The notes under the pieces: generated by a model
The model's database searches: none
Seen by the model: only the letters and a program-made list of their open reading frames with translations
What the model was told of the DNA's origin: nothing
Shown here: positions 53,306-64,000 of the stretch, piece after piece
Numbering within the stretch: the first letter of the stretch is position 1
Layout of the letters: each line of letters begins with the position of its first letter
Position numbers and translations under genes: made by a program
Source: Tenebrio molitor
Lineage: Eukaryota > Arthropoda > Insecta > Coleoptera > Tenebrionidae
Reading direction: 5' to 3'
Assembly (NCBI RefSeq): GCF_963966145.1
Contig: NC_091047.1
Span: forward strand, 18,724,001 to 18,788,000
Length of the DNA stretch: 64,000 bases

Positions 53306-54170
53306 AAACTAGGCAAAAATGAATAGGGAATTTTTCAATTTTTGAATTTTTTTTATCTACAGTTTAAAATTTGTAATGAAATGTGTTAGAAATATACCGG
53401 GTGGGGCATCGTATACGCGCACGCGAGAAATCGCGACTTCTAATTAAATAAAATTGTCGAAATTTTTCAGACTTACGTGGCTATTGGTAAGAAGGTGCAT
53501 TTCATAATTTTTTGATAATTTTTCACTTACCTACAAAGCCAAAAAAAATTAAAATGTAAATTTCAACCAAAAAGTCAAATTCTGATTTTTATACTAACCT
53601 ACCCAGATTCACTTCCTATCATTATTTACGAAATCTACGGAAAAAAATACCAATTAGATTTTGAATTAAACGCAGTTTTACATTTACATTTTAAATTATA
53701 CCATTGTGCCGTAAATCACCCGTCTGGTTTACGTTTAAATAAAAAAGCGAATTATTTAGCTAACCAAGTCAAAATTTGTAATTCTGCCACCAGGGTTTGA
53801 TGGGCTAGCAGATACAGATTCACTTAGTGTAAAACTTTATAGGTAAATTAACAGTTAATTTCAGAAAACTAATAAAACTGTTACGGCCTTATTTATTAAG
53901 AAAATTTTTTTAAAAATTCTCAAATATACCTTATCAATAATTAGTCAGGTATATAAAATTTCGCCAATTTTATTTAATTAGAAGTCGCGATTTCTGGCGT
54001 GCGCGTATACGATGCCCCACCCGGTATGTATATGCACATTAAATGTAATGTTTCAAGTACCCGTAACATTTCAAATTTATCTAGTGTTTAAGAATACGTG
54101 GGAGGATTGGGGCAATTATTTTGCTTTCCATGAAAAATTGTGGAATTCCCTATTCATTTTTGCCTAGTTT
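53306..54170. mobile_element. TIR element holding family V copy 2
   Basis: AAACTAGGCAAAAATGAATA, extending to GGGAATT, is inverted exactly at the right end. The family V element at 53393-54023 sits inside, leaving about 230 bp of the outer element. Confidence 0.85.
53393..54023. mobile_element. TIR element family V, copy 2
   Basis: Ends ATACCGGGTGGGGCATCGTA and inverse. The body aligns with 25384-26334 but lacks the two small MITEs found there. The terminal TACCGGGTG is also seen at other element ends in the window (46766, 53083). Confidence 0.88.
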
Positions 54171-54303
54171 ATTTCGTGATGGGCAAGTGACAGTTCTCTA
54201 ATAACATTATAATTTACATACCTACAAATTGCCTTAATGAACCTATAAGACGCTGAATTTTGTTTTTGGTAGGTAACTTTGATGGCTGTTTTTGTCATAT
54301 GAA

Positions 54304-54590
54304 TACAGGTGTTTTTGATGAAATACACATACAAAAAAAACATCTAAACTGGGGCGGTTGTCCAAAAGGTTTAGGAAACTTTTTTTTAATCATCCAAAAT
54401 GATGGAGATAGATTAATTTTTTCCACTCCCATTCAATCAATTATTTTATTATAGTTATTAACTAACTAACTTTCCAACGATTTTTTAGTTATTTTTGTCA
54501 CGAAAACTAAAAAAAAATTGTTAATGCCTTCCACCCATCGTCGCTAATTATAATTTTTTGTTTTACGTGTATTTCAGAAACACCTGTATG
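54304..54590. mobile_element. TA-flanked MITE, ~287 bp
   Basis: TACAGGTGTTTTTGATGAAA at 54304 and its diverged inverse TATTTCAGAAACACCTGTA at 54571-54589. A short plus-strand frame (54260-54454) crosses it and is not a gene. Confidence 0.65.
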
Positions 54591-54866
54591 CAATAATTTA
54601 AAAAAATATTTAAATTTTTTTGAACTTACTACGTGCTAACTTATCTGTATATTAGTTAATGCGCTTTCCATTAATGTCCACAAATGATTATTATAAAATT
54701 AACAAACAATTAAATAACAGAATTGACAGAGTAGTTTGACAACTTTCATTATACAGATAATTTTTGATGTGTACGTATTTTTCTGGAAGTTAAAAAGACG
54801 TATAATATTTATGTGATTTTTTTTTAATTCTAAATTGAAAAAACACTATTTTTTCATTATTTACAG

Positions 54867-54878
54867 TGCTTCCAGTAA
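54867..54878 (+). CDS. alph: Candidate terminal exon of alph
   Basis: ATTTTTTCATTATTTACAG| is a strong acceptor followed in the required phase by TGC TTC CAG TAA, which would end the protein ...QAETCFQ (365 residues, close to the usual length). Using the next AG, 13 bases on, would add about 18 residues (CNPWVKFKGTPPLALYFG). Support is only the splice site and phase, over a 10.4-kb intron. Confidence 0.3.
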   Translation, partial: CFQ

Positions 54879-56892
54879 CCAGTGCAATCCGTGGGTAAAA
54901 TTCAAGGGCACACCACCACTGGCGTTATATTTTGGATAAAAGTTGCTTCATTTTACCAACAGATTGAATAGTTAAAAGTTTATTTCAGTTTGTGTAATTG
55001 TCAATTTTTTAGATTTATAGCAATAATTTTTCGTTTGAAATAAAACATTAATTATATTTATACAATAATTATTATACTTCACAAACGTTTATTCCGTTTC
55101 AAATATCTTCGATGAACAACAAGAACAAGTGCGTTCACCAATGGACAAAAATGTTAGATAATTTATACGTATACGCATAATTGACGTACAATTTTGTAAT
55201 TTAGTCCTGTTGGGAATATTTTCGGTTGTGATGTAGATATGTGTTTTCTACAAAAATGCACTTATTCAGAATATTAAAATGACATTTATAAAAATGTAAA
55301 CATGTTTTGGCAGTTCTTTGTACGTTCTGACGCATGTATTAAATATTTTTACCTGATTCGGCAAAATTCAAATTTGTTGGGGCTCTAATACGCACAAACA
55401 AACATTTTCCAGTAAGATGCATCTCAGAAACTACACTGTAAATCGGTATGCATCCCGATGGGCTTTATTTACGAGAGTTTGTTGTCACAAGAGGTGTTTT
55501 TTATTATACGTGACCAAATCACCACGCTAGATACTATCAACGTGGCGCAAATTCCTATTTGCTTCCATTATTTCTTCTCCTTAACACACCTATCATTAAC
55601 TAACAATTTTTAAAGAATAATTACTTTTTTTCTAAATTATTGCTTGGGTATATAAAATGTTGCATAATTTCTTCTGCGTTTAAACTTTATTATTTTGCAT
55701 TGATCTCTTAATTATTTATTTCCACATTAATTGTTATCAATAAATGTTAGTACGTAATTTATAATCACTACAATACTACAAATGATACCCAAACATTTTA
55801 TCACCAATTACTATATTAATATGTACAACAGTTTACAATTAAATTTCTCCAAACCAAAATTAAACCGAAATGTGCCACCAAATCTAACAACTTCATTTAT
55901 TTATTTGTAGAAAATCAACATTTTAAATTCGAATATTTATGTATTGTGATTAATGTTGTCAGTATTATAGAATGCATTTTAAACGTTTTTGTGTAGGGAA
56001 GAATGAAAATTTATAAATGTGGCAAATATTTTTATACGTTGCTTTTGTTGATTATAAAAATACAATTTATGTTGTAAAGAAAAATATTTTTATTTGGTCT
56101 TTGACACCCAAAGGGATGTGTAGAATTAAATACCATAAGACAAAAAAATGCCATCCAAGTTACCTATGAAAAATGAAACTCAGTTTCAGCTAAACTCTTA
56201 TTTGAAATGTCATTCATTACTGATATTTTGTATTTTATCAAGTACATTGTGCGTTTTACAATTTTCGTAAGATGATATTCACTTTAGACAATAAAAAATG
56301 GATGCCTGAATCCCACTTTGTGACAGTTCACCAAAAACAGAAATTACATGAAGTGAGCTGAGACGCAAGATTTGTTTTTGATGACTAACTTTGATAGCAT
56401 TTTTTTATCACGATATATGTAAAATAACGTCAGATTACTTAAATGTATTTATAGGTAATTTAAATAAATCATAGATTGTTGAAATTTCGACGTTCGTAAT
56501 CAATTATAGTTCAGAACTCAGTTTAACAAACAATAACATGGTCAAAACTAATTTCACTTATTTGTTTGATGTATTAGGTAGAAGCTGGTCGTAATCTGAC
56601 TATATTTTATTTATCTTCTAACAAAGTTTAATCGTTTAATCTATTTGGATCTTGTATAAAGTTATATTACCTACTTTATATAAACATATTGTTAAATCAG
56701 TAAATAATTATCTCCAACATTGTACTGTACAGCAGTAGATTTTTTAATAGTCTTGATTCTTGAACTAGTAGTTCAAAGTGACAGTGATTATTGATGCCAT
56801 GGACGTCAGAAAGCTATAACGTATACAGTTTATATTGAAATTATTTTTTATAAAACCAAAATAACTTAAAAAGAACCAGCGAATATATTATA
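54879..56892. other. Unassigned AT-rich DNA, possible 3' UTR
   Basis: No ORF or repeat was recognised. An AATAAA-type signal (GAAATAAAACATT) occurs near 55036. If the candidate exon at 54867 is real, this would be its 3' UTR and downstream region. Confidence 0.3.
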
Positions 56893-57210
56893 CAGGGTTA
56901 TTCTAAATGATTGTAGTCGAAGTAGGCCATGCCCATGTTATTACATTTTTGCCGCTTTCATGTGAACTGTCAGTTTTGTCGCTGTCACTGTAATTTTTTA
57001 GGTGAAAAGTGCGGTGATGAGATTTTTATTTATTTTTGTTAAATTAACGATTGAATCCAGAAATATTGAGTTGTTTTGCACCCAATTTAACTCCCGTGTG
57101 TACTCACTTATTCACATCATTTTGATGTTTTTTTTATGTGGAGCGGCAACCATAAATTTTACATTGAGTTTTCACGCCTACTTCGACTACAATCATTTAG
57201 AATAATCCTG
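56893..57210. mobile_element. TA-flanked MITE, 318 bp
   Basis: CAGGGTTATTCTAAATGATT, extending to GTAGTCGAAGTAGGC, is inverted at the right end. TA lies on both sides. The ORF 57002-57205 lies inside and shows no domain. Confidence 0.88.
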
Positions 57211-57275
57211 TACTTACTTGCATTTGCTGGTGGCCGCGGTATACCATTTGGTGGGTAGTAAATAAATACATTTAA

Positions 57276-57527
57276 GGGCCGGTTGCACCAACGTGAGTTA
57301 AATTTAACTACAGATTACACTGTTTTTCTTTTGGTTTTCCTATTATTTCTACTATTTCTCAAAACTATTTCCTATCTCTATTAAATGTTAAAGTGACGTA
57401 AATATGAAATAGTTTTGAGAAATAGTAAAATACAATTGACAAAAGAGGAAAAACACTGTAAAATATACGAAAACATTGTTGCATTTTAACGCCAGTTAAC
57501 TTTAACTGGTGTTGGTGCAACCGGCCC
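57276..57527. mobile_element. MITE with TAA duplication
   Basis: GGGCCGGTTGCACCAACG and its near inverse (TTGGTGCAACCGGCCC), flanked by TAA at 57273-57275 and 57528-57530. A 3-bp TWA duplication suggests a PIF/Harbinger-type origin. Inner inverted TTAACT motifs add to the arms. Confidence 0.85.
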
Positions 57528-59214
57528 TAAAGTCTGATATCCTATTAAATAAGTAAATTATGGCGAGATTTGATCGCATTTCATCAAGTATAATAATAGA
57601 AAACATCAATGTTCTCATTTTTATCTTTCTCCTCGTCATTCTTAAGTAACTAAATTCTACTGTGATGTTGATGATAATTTATTCAGTGGTACGTGCCAGG
57701 AGAACTGTTTTATTTAATCCACATAAAACATTTTGAATTTGAAATTTGCTTCAAAAATATGCGTAATTAATTAATCATTAGCAGTAACTGCTGTTACGAG
57801 AGTGGTGCATTATACATACAAGAAACAACATGGGTATTTGTAAGGTGACTGTTCATAACGAGTGAAAAGCTTGACAGACCTTTTTAAGTCGACGCCCATG
57901 GCTACAAATCTAATACTCGTGAATGTTAGTCCATCCTATATGTAATTAACTTACAACTATTGATTGTGTAGATCAGTCATCAAGAATACATTGTGAATAA
58001 ATTTAAGACTTTTATAAATTTGTGATATAGATTAATGGGTCGCCTTTGCACAGCAACGCTTTGTTAAGACCGATTTTAAATCACCGTTCGTCGTCACTCA
58101 TATCGGTAGTCCTGTTTCAAATCAACGTAACCAGAAAAGTTACAGAAACTGTGATTTAACGTGGTCTTTACCCGAGCAACTGTAATGCCATGGAACACAC
58201 ATACAATAGGCTTAGCGCATTGAAAAATCTATCTGAAAACGCTTGCACTTCGTGTGCTCGTCGCCTCATCTGCTTGCAACACATTGTTTATTTTTCTGTA
58301 TATAGGTACTATTTTATTCGAGTTTAAGCTATTCTGTTAATAATGAGTTTGTATATTATACTAATAAACTATATTTAAGCGTGCAGTGTAAAACAGAAAA
58401 CTAAAGTGTTTAGTTTATTGCAGGATTTGGACTCTTTCAACTAAATTTGAAGAAAATACACTTTCAGGTGTTGAGGTTAATTTTAGGCTATTGCTGTTTT
58501 ATTTAAAAAAATAAGCTTGATTGGCATTAGGAATTCATAATATTAAAATAATTATGTATATTTTTATTGCTGCCCTGTACTTTTATTCGTTAACAACGTG
58601 AATGATTATTATTGTCTTAATTGCTTGTTATTCCTTTCACCGTTAGGGCCTAACTTTTTTTTATTAGTTACCAATATTACAAAAAGTGATTTGTTTTTTG
58701 TATGTTACACATAGGAAGTTGAAATTTTTGTATGTTACGTGCACAACGCTCATGTCATTATTGATTAAACGTTTTCCTTATAGGATAATAATGTAAAGTT
58801 TGTTGTTTTTTATTTAAAGGTGCCGCTAGAAAATGCTGCATGATTGCGAAAAACAGAATTTTGTGTGGCAGCCTGATTTACCATTTTCACAATAATAAAT
58901 GTTTGTAAGGTGATTTCATTCGATTTTTTAATGCAAACATTTATTATCAATTGTACTTTCATCATATCATAGCTCATCGCTCTGTTCTCTGTACAGCCAT
59001 CGTAACAATCCAAGAAATTCGTTGAAATTCTATTTTTTAACTATATCAACATGTGTATAAATCAGAATGTGTGCTGTATATTTAAGATAAATTGAGAATA
59101 CTCTAATAATTATGATTAAATTATTTAAGTATACGTTTACCATTTATTGCACTTTACCTGTCCACTGCGCGATTGCGTATGATTCGTTTTATAGTTCAGA
59201 AGTAATTCGCAGTA
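57528..59214. other. Unassigned AT-rich DNA
   Basis: No credible ORF, TIR pair or shared repeat was found. Confidence 0.4.
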
Positions 59215-59460
59215 TAGTTGTCCGTTTTCTCTAAGGTTATATTGGGGCCGTAAAATTATCCCATTGTAAAAGTTGATTTGTCTACAATAGGAAACATTTT
59301 GTGGTTGTAAACAGCAGGCAAACCCTGGCTGGTTGTTTCGTTCAGAGTTTTTTGATTTATTGCAGGGGCGCGTAGCTTCTGAAACCCACAGGAAGGGCAG
59401 TTTATTAGGAGGTAACTACTTTTACGGCCTCAATATAACCTTAGAGAAAACGGACAACTA
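59215..59460. mobile_element. TA-flanked MITE, 246 bp
   Basis: TAGTTGTCCGTTTTCTCTAA, extending to GGTTATATTG, is inverted at the right end with TA flanks. The interior is non-coding. Confidence 0.88.
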
Positions 59461-59707
59461 TACAATACAAGCTGGTAATAAAGTAATACGGGGTTATTCA
59501 ACGCGAAAATTTAATGTTATGCTACACAAAATGCAGTTTAAAACAGACTAGATTTAAACAATTTCTAAGCCATGATGGCATCATTGTCAATCATTTTAGA
59601 GTCTTTCATCGTTGGCCAAAAAAAACTCGTACACAGCCAAAATTTTGGTACCTATTATGTAAATCAAAGTACGACGTCAAACCTTATTGTCAGTGACAAA
59701 GTCAATG

Positions 59708-59840
59708 CGAAAAAATGGGTTTAACTGAAATTCAAAAGCAGACTATTGCGTAACGTTTAAGAGACGGAATTTCGATACGGGCAATTGCTGCTGAGGTTGG
59801 TGTTCTTAAAGTCTTAAACGTACCGTTTTTTGGCTAAACA
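59708..59840 (+). pseudogene. Tc1/mariner HTH relic
   Basis: Reads MGLTEIQKQTIA, a stop, RLRDGISIRAIAAEVGV. This is the same helix-turn-helix type as the 27332 relic, with one in-frame stop and no downstream catalytic region. Its own TIRs were not found, so it is a decayed fragment. Confidence 0.55.
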
Positions 59841-59899
59841 AAAAAAATCAGACATGCATAAATAACCTTTTTCAAAATTTTTGCCTAAACGAACACTAA

Positions 59900-60200
59900 A
59901 AACGTTGTGTGCACCTCGGTCAAAAAGTGCCTTTTGTCCTCGCCTGTTTTCAAGTCTCGGCTCCGCCTCGACTAAAAAACCCAGACCATGCCAGACTCAG
60001 ACGAAAAAGATGCACTTTTTGGGCCTTGATACACAAATAACTGTTATTAAAAAATAGCTATTTACAATCGAGTGTGGGAAGTTACATTTTGCAGCGCGAA
60101 GTTTAATTTGAAACACGACGCGCAGCGGAGTGTTTCATAAACTGAGCGTTGCAAAATGTTTCACACACAAGGTATGTAGTTATAATGCTTTTTGACCGAT
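59900..60200. repeat. CpG-type foldback pair
   Basis: CACCTCGGTCAAAAAGTGCC and the inverted GCACTTTTTGGGCCTTG around a loop GTCTCGGCTCCGCCTCGAC. A second structure at 60070-60170 (CATTTTGCAGCGCG...GCGTTGCAAAATG) resembles it. Confidence 0.55.
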
Positions 60201-60992
60201 GTTTTTTAATTTAAAATGTTAATTTCTTTATTTTATGGTGTAATTATAATAATGTCATGACTCATGACTCACTTGATAGAAAGACTTTTGGATCGCTCGG
60301 TAGTAGGTATCAAAAACTGAAAACGTCTAAAGTCCTTAAAATACACAAAAAATAAAACGAACGGAATAAAATGCAATACAAAATTCTAGGTTAAAGAAGA
60401 TAGGCCTGCCTCGATAAATTTGTAAACATAAAATTACCAAAAAGTTACTGTTTTCACCCTTGCCAACTTTGCTTTAACCTGGATCAAATGAACTGCCTCC
60501 TAACTTCGAATGTACTATCGCGGCCAAAATAATTTGTTCGATACCTCCCTAGAAAGTGGCTCTTATCAATCGTTACCAGTGGGTGAAAGTTTCACTTTCG
60601 CTCACGCATAATTGAAATTCGATTTTATAAAAAAGAATTTGTATATTGAAAATAATTACATACCAATAATAACTATAACAATTCATCATTTTACATAATT
60701 CATCACAACGACAGAAACCGAATATGCCCATCATCAGTACAACTTTCTGAAGGATCTACTCTTGGTCGCCGCTTCCAGTAAAAACTTGCAAACATCGTTT
60801 CTTGAAAAAGTTGCAGCTTTTTTCGGCTGATAGTTTCTACATTTTGTTTTCAAAAAGGAGATGAGACTGCTGAACCTGTACTATTTATTATATTAAAATG
60901 ACTAATAGATCTCTGCTAATAGCTTATTTAAAAACCTTTTATCTAGAGATGTTAACGTTTGAAATACCAACATACAAATACAACATTGAATA
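60201..60992. other. Unassigned DNA
   Basis: No gene or paired repeat was recognised. Downstream exons of the minus-strand 61283 frame could lie here but none is evident. Confidence 0.35.
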
Positions 60993-61283
60993 TCACGACC
61001 GCGCTGATACTGCTTCTATACTCGTATTTTTAAAATATGCCATCAGATGTTCGTCTTTTCCCTTGATCCTTTTCTCGGTCTGCCATTGTGTAAATATTTC
61101 CAATTCTTTCTGGTGTCGTAATTTTGATTTCGTAGGCACCATTTGGTACTTCGCGGCACTTGCCTCGTCCAGGACATCTTCAGGCACGTAGAATTCTTCA
61201 ACATTAATTTCCACAACGGGTACACAATCACTTTTTATTGACTTTATAAAACTTTGTTTATTTTGAATTTTATTTTTTTCCAT
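60993..61283 (-). CDS. Possible Crypton-like recombinase N-terminus
   Basis: A 96-codon frame from ATG at 61283 that contains FYVPEDVLDEASAAKYQMVP then TKSKLRHQKELEIFTQWQTE and DEHLMAYFKN. The pattern PxKSKxRxxKxxxxFxxW...LxAYF is what I recall at the N-terminus (SAM-like, DNA-contacting) of Crypton-type tyrosine recombinases and genes domesticated from them in insects. The catalytic domain (R-H-R-Y) is absent, so this is either a first exon or a fragment. The last residues (TSIEAVSARS) depart from the pattern and may be intron read-through. The frame is undamaged and GC is a little higher than around it. The alternative is an unrelated small protein. Confidence 0.35.
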   Translation of the reverse strand: MEKNKIQNKQSFIKSIKSDCVPVVEINVEEFYVPEDVLDEASAAKYQMVPTKSKLRHQKELEIFTQWQTEKRIKGKDEHLMAYFKNTSIEAVSARS

Positions 61284-61318
61284 GGCAACAGATCTCTCCG
61301 AAAATGTGGTTTATTTCT

Positions 61319-61545
61319 TTTATCTTACAGGTGGAGTTTTTGAGCTACCTTAGACCATTGTTTTCGGTGACAGAAGTCAAATTTTAATCACAAGTGAGAT
61401 AAAGTACTCACTAGTGAGTTAATTTGACAGTTGCCATTTAACTTGACATAAATCACTCACAAGTGACTAAATTTGACAGCTGTCATTTTACTTGAATGAA
61501 ACTGCATTTCTTGGATTTTTGCAATAGTTGCACCTGTAAGATAAA
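61319..61545. mobile_element. MITE, ~227 bp
   Basis: TTTATCTTACAGGTG and CACCTGTAAGATAAA are perfectly inverted. Inside are repeated inverted CACTCACAAGTGA / AAATTTGACAG motifs. Confidence 0.7.
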
Positions 61546-61772
61546 ACGTCGTATATCACACGTGATCGAAATGCCATTATGAAACTCGTGAGAAGTGTCC
61601 CACTCGTGCGCAAGCGCACTCGACGGTCAAAATTCTCACTCTTGTATAATGATGCATTTCTATCACTTATAATATAATATACTATTATTTTGATTTTATT
61701 TAAAATTTGGAATGTAAAGTTACAAACTCATTTTCCAAGGAGGTATTTAAGGTATCGAACAAAACCAAATAC

Positions 61773-62190
61773 AGCACTCGAGAGTAAGGCCTTTTTTGTT
61801 CACTTGAATTGTATGCATCATGCCGAACATGCAATTCGCGCGTAGAGGGATATGGAGGGAGCACTGCCTATACTGGCAATGTAAAGAAAGCGGCACGTTG
61901 CGAGACCTGTGCGGAGACCTTTTATGACGCCTTTTAAAATGACCGCCCGTAATATTTACGGTCGTCTTCCTACAATTCCTACAAAAATCGTCCCCAGAAA
62001 AAAAGTTAAAGGGACGCCACTGGAAAGATGAAATATCTGCGTTAACTTCGGTTTCGCTCGGCTCATCTGGAGACCTTTTATTAGGTCTACAGAAAAGCAC
62101 GGTCGTAGCCACTTTTTTGAAGAGTGCTCCCTCCATATCCCTCTACGAATTCGCGTGAACAAAAGCTTTACCTTCCTCTCTCGTAGTGTA
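61773..62190. mobile_element. Long-TIR MITE, ~418 bp
   Basis: CACTCGAGAGTAAGG...GTTCAC leads to GTAGAGGGATATGGAGGGAG, and the same is inverted at the right end. The left arm carries an extra segment of about 30 bp. The minus-strand ORF 61747-62136 crosses it and contains one C-x2-C motif but is mostly TIR, so I do not call it a gene. Confidence 0.8.
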
Positions 62191-62443
62191 AATAACTATT
62201 ACACTTTCTGAAATCACATTATATGTATACAAATTACAGTATACAGTACGTCCACGAATTGAGTTACAAAGAGGAAAAAAAATGTATTATAATTTTTCAG
62301 AAAAAGTCACTCTTGATAAAATGATCTGCTTGTTTTCAGACCCCTAAAGCAGTTTTCATTTTTGGACTGGCTGTTACAGTTCTTTTTTTATTTGCATTTA
62401 ACTCGGAAATTTGGTTTATTTTTAAAAATATTCCAGTGTTATA

Positions 62444-63038
62444 CAGGTGTCCCCAAAAAAGGAGACGAATCCATAACTCCCTTATTTATCGGAGGATTTT
62501 AATTATTTATACAGTAAATTAATTGGTTGTGAATAGGCTACAAAAGGACCTAATAAATTCACGTATAGCCCTAAGCGCTTCAAGGCTAAAATGTCTTTTT
62601 TTTTTCAATAGGAACACATACTTTTTTTTAGTAATTCTGATAGGGATTTTTATTCTGAAAAGAACAATGTGTCACAAGTACACACTTACATACCAAAAAT
62701 ACAAAAAAAAAAATTGTAAAAAAAAACGCTATTATCGAATATGCTCAAACTGCGCTAGTGCGCTCCATTTTGCGCCGTACTTGTCATTTTTGTTCCAGCT
62801 AACTTAACTTGGTTATTACACTAACGCAATGCATTTTGATAGCTTTAAAAAAAGTATGTGTTCCCATTTGAAAAAAATATTTTGACAGTTTAGCTTTGAA
62901 GCCCTTTGGTCTAATGGCTATACGGGAATTTAATAGGCCATCTTGCCTCTTCACAACCATTTAATTTGGTGTATAGATAATTAAAATCCTCCGATAAATA
63001 AGAGAGTTATGGACTCGTCTTCTTTTTGGGGACATCTG
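62444..63038. mobile_element. MITE family S, copy A (uninterrupted)
   Basis: CAGGTGTCCCCAAAAAAGGA and its inverse (one mismatch at the end) with TA flanks. The arms continue through CATAACTCCCTTATTTATCG for more than 100 bp. It is the continuous counterpart of 23155-25114. Confidence 0.92.
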
Positions 63039-63301
63039 TATATCATTACCTACAAAATCATAGACGGCATAGCTGCTGAAAATTTGACGAAGTCTAATTT
63101 GGATTTTTTCGAATTCCGCGCCTAAATTTTGACAGATCCTGTAAAATTTTTGTTTTGTTAACACTAAACAAACGTGATTTTGAATTATTAATTTAGATTA
63201 GTTTTCTGTTAAAGTTTTCGTAAATTTTCAACAATTATCTGTTAAACGTATTTTTTTTACATCTGTGACATCGAATAGTGTACATAGCGAGTGTGTTGTG
63301 C

Positions 63302-63388
63302 ATGAATAAATTAGTTTTGTTATGGCTACCAGCAGTTCAGACGAAAGTAGCACTGCTCCCAGAGATTTCCACATTCCCTCATCCGTAG
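63302..63388 (+). other. Upstream ORF overlapping the Atg14 start
   Basis: ATG AAT AAA TTA GTT ... TAG, 28 codons in a different frame, begins 20 bases before the Atg14 ATG and ends inside its coding region. If the mRNA starts upstream of 63302, ribosomes initiating here would bypass the main start. Confidence 0.5.
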
Positions 63389-63518
63389 ACAGTGGCAGCC
63401 GTTTAAGTTTATCCAAACAAAAGTGTTTGTTGTGCTGCAATTCACGAAGGGTGTTTTACTGCAAAGATTGCATCCACAGCGGCCTATTCTACCACTCAAA
63501 ACATCAAGTTTCAGAAAG
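63322..63518 (+). CDS. Atg14: Atg14-like coding exon 1
   Basis: ATG at 63322 to AAAG|GTAAAT, 65 codons plus two bases. A Ser/Thr-rich N-terminus precedes the zinc-binding-like cysteine pairs. Confidence 0.82.
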
Positions 63519-64000
63519 GTAAATATAACTTGTCATTCACCACAACATCGTTGAGATTGCACAAAATTACGTCTTCCAGTTACCTAGACAAACGCAAAAC
63601 GCTTCTGGAACTAGAGGACAGTAAGAAAACTCTCGAAAAGAAGTGTCTTAAATATTGTGAACCTCGACAAAAAGCTGATGTGTTGGTAAGAAGTTTCCTA
63701 CTTAGTTTAACGCGTCGAGACGATCGAATTTTAAATTGCAGCATTCTAAAATCAGACAGTATAGAGACAGAAATAGAATTATCAAACTTGCAGTGGAAGA
63801 GAAAAAACAGAAGCGTCTTAAATACCTCGCCGACTTAACAAAGTTAAGGGAGGAAGTCAAGAGAACTTCAGAAAAATTGATCAGATATGACCACAAAGTG
63901 TCGCAAGTTGAACAATGTGCCGCAGAGAAAAGAGAAAAAGTTGAAAAGCAACAAGAACTGCTCCAGCAAAAACAACAGGAGATCATGAGACTTACTCGAC
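63322..64000 (+). CDS. Atg14: Atg14/Barkor-like autophagy protein, 5' part
   Basis: Three exons are visible: 63322-63518, 63580-63685 and 63742 to the window edge. They join in phase through AAAG|GTAAAT, TTCCAG|, TTG|GTAAGA and TTGCAG|. The first exon encodes the cysteine repeats KCLLCCNSRRVFYCKDCIHS, corresponding to the Atg14 N-terminal CxxC...CxxC that targets the ER. The rest (SYLDKRKTLLELEDSKK ... onward to the edge) is a Lys/Glu/Gln-rich coiled coil, as in Atg14, where it binds Beclin 1. In the family this subunit directs the class III PI3-kinase complex (Vps34, Vps15, Beclin 1) to autophagosome formation sites. The C-terminal BATS domain lies beyond the window. Confidence 0.8.
63580..63685 (+). 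CDS. Atg14: Atg14-like coding exon 2
   Basis: Enters after CGTCTTCCAG| in phase 2 and leaves at GTGTTG|GTAAGA in phase 0. It encodes the beginning of the coiled coil (SYLDKRKTLLELEDSKKTL). The intron before it is 61 bp. Confidence 0.8.
63742..64000 (+). CDS. Atg14: Atg14-like coding exon 3 (runs off edge)
   Basis: Enters after TTTAAATTGCAG|, following a 56-bp intron, and stays open to the window end: HSKIRQYRDRNRIIKLAVEE ... QQKQQEIMRLTR. Strong heptad-like coiled coil. Confidence 0.8.

Noticed and set aside
56599..57205. ORF at 57002-57205 as a membrane peptide
   Set aside because: Hydrophobic only because of AT-rich codons and lies inside a TA-flanked MITE.
61747..62162. Minus-strand ORFs of 129 and 68 codons with a C-x2-C motif
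   Set aside because: Almost entirely within the long TIRs of a MITE.
1..64000. tRNA, rRNA, CRISPR array or bacterial operon
   Set aside because: No cloverleaf with A/B boxes, no rRNA block and no regularly spaced direct repeats were recognised; genes are spliced and eukaryotic.

Overview
This is 64 kb of AT-rich, intron-containing eukaryotic DNA. The gene content (an alph/PPM1A-type phosphatase and an Atg14-like gene) and the transposon mix (mariner, P element, R4/Dong-like and other LINEs, and dozens of TA-flanked miniature elements) point to an insect. A beetle is my best guess, but that is inference and no diagnostic marker is present.

Host genes fill only a small part of the window. A PP2C-family phosphatase (alph, orthologous to PPM1A/PPM1B) lies on the plus strand. 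Its coding exons are at 36740-36937, 41315-41926, 41987-42104, 44252-44354 and 44405-44459, with a weak candidate terminal exon at 54867. The 5' half of an Atg14/Barkor-like autophagy gene starts at 63322 and runs off the right edge. A CpG- and CRE-rich block at about 16.4-16.6 kb looks like a promoter, and a plausible minus-strand first exon ends at a consensus donor at 16065. No tRNA, rRNA or CRISPR array was seen.

The rest is layered mobile DNA. The larger elements are: (1) a 5'-truncated LINE at 7186-9716 whose ORF is open end to end and which has a perfect 14-bp target duplication; (2) three 5'-truncated R4/Dong-like non-LTR copies at 27.7, 32.6 and 35.4 kb; (3) a P-element-type transposon at 28861-31598 with 29-bp perfect terminal inverted repeats (TIRs), a 652-codon transposase lacking a THAP domain, and a 110-bp tandem duplication over its stop; (4) a mariner at 48756-50550 split by a foldback element that is itself split by a solo LTR. 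Around these lie about 45 miniature inverted-repeat elements (MITEs), many in two or more copies.

Several nests can be read as insertion histories, because an uninterrupted copy in the same window gives the empty site. Examples are the 62444-63038 copy against the doubly interrupted 23155-25114 copy, and the three copies of the repeat at 3895, 11415 and 38250. Many MITEs keep short relics of helix-turn-helix transposase N-termini, which point to Tc1/mariner-type or related sources. I found no obvious new multi-gene system. The most unusual items are the THAP-less P element, the three-layer mariner nest, the intact truncated LINE ORF and the unassigned gene-like remnant at 1007-1556.
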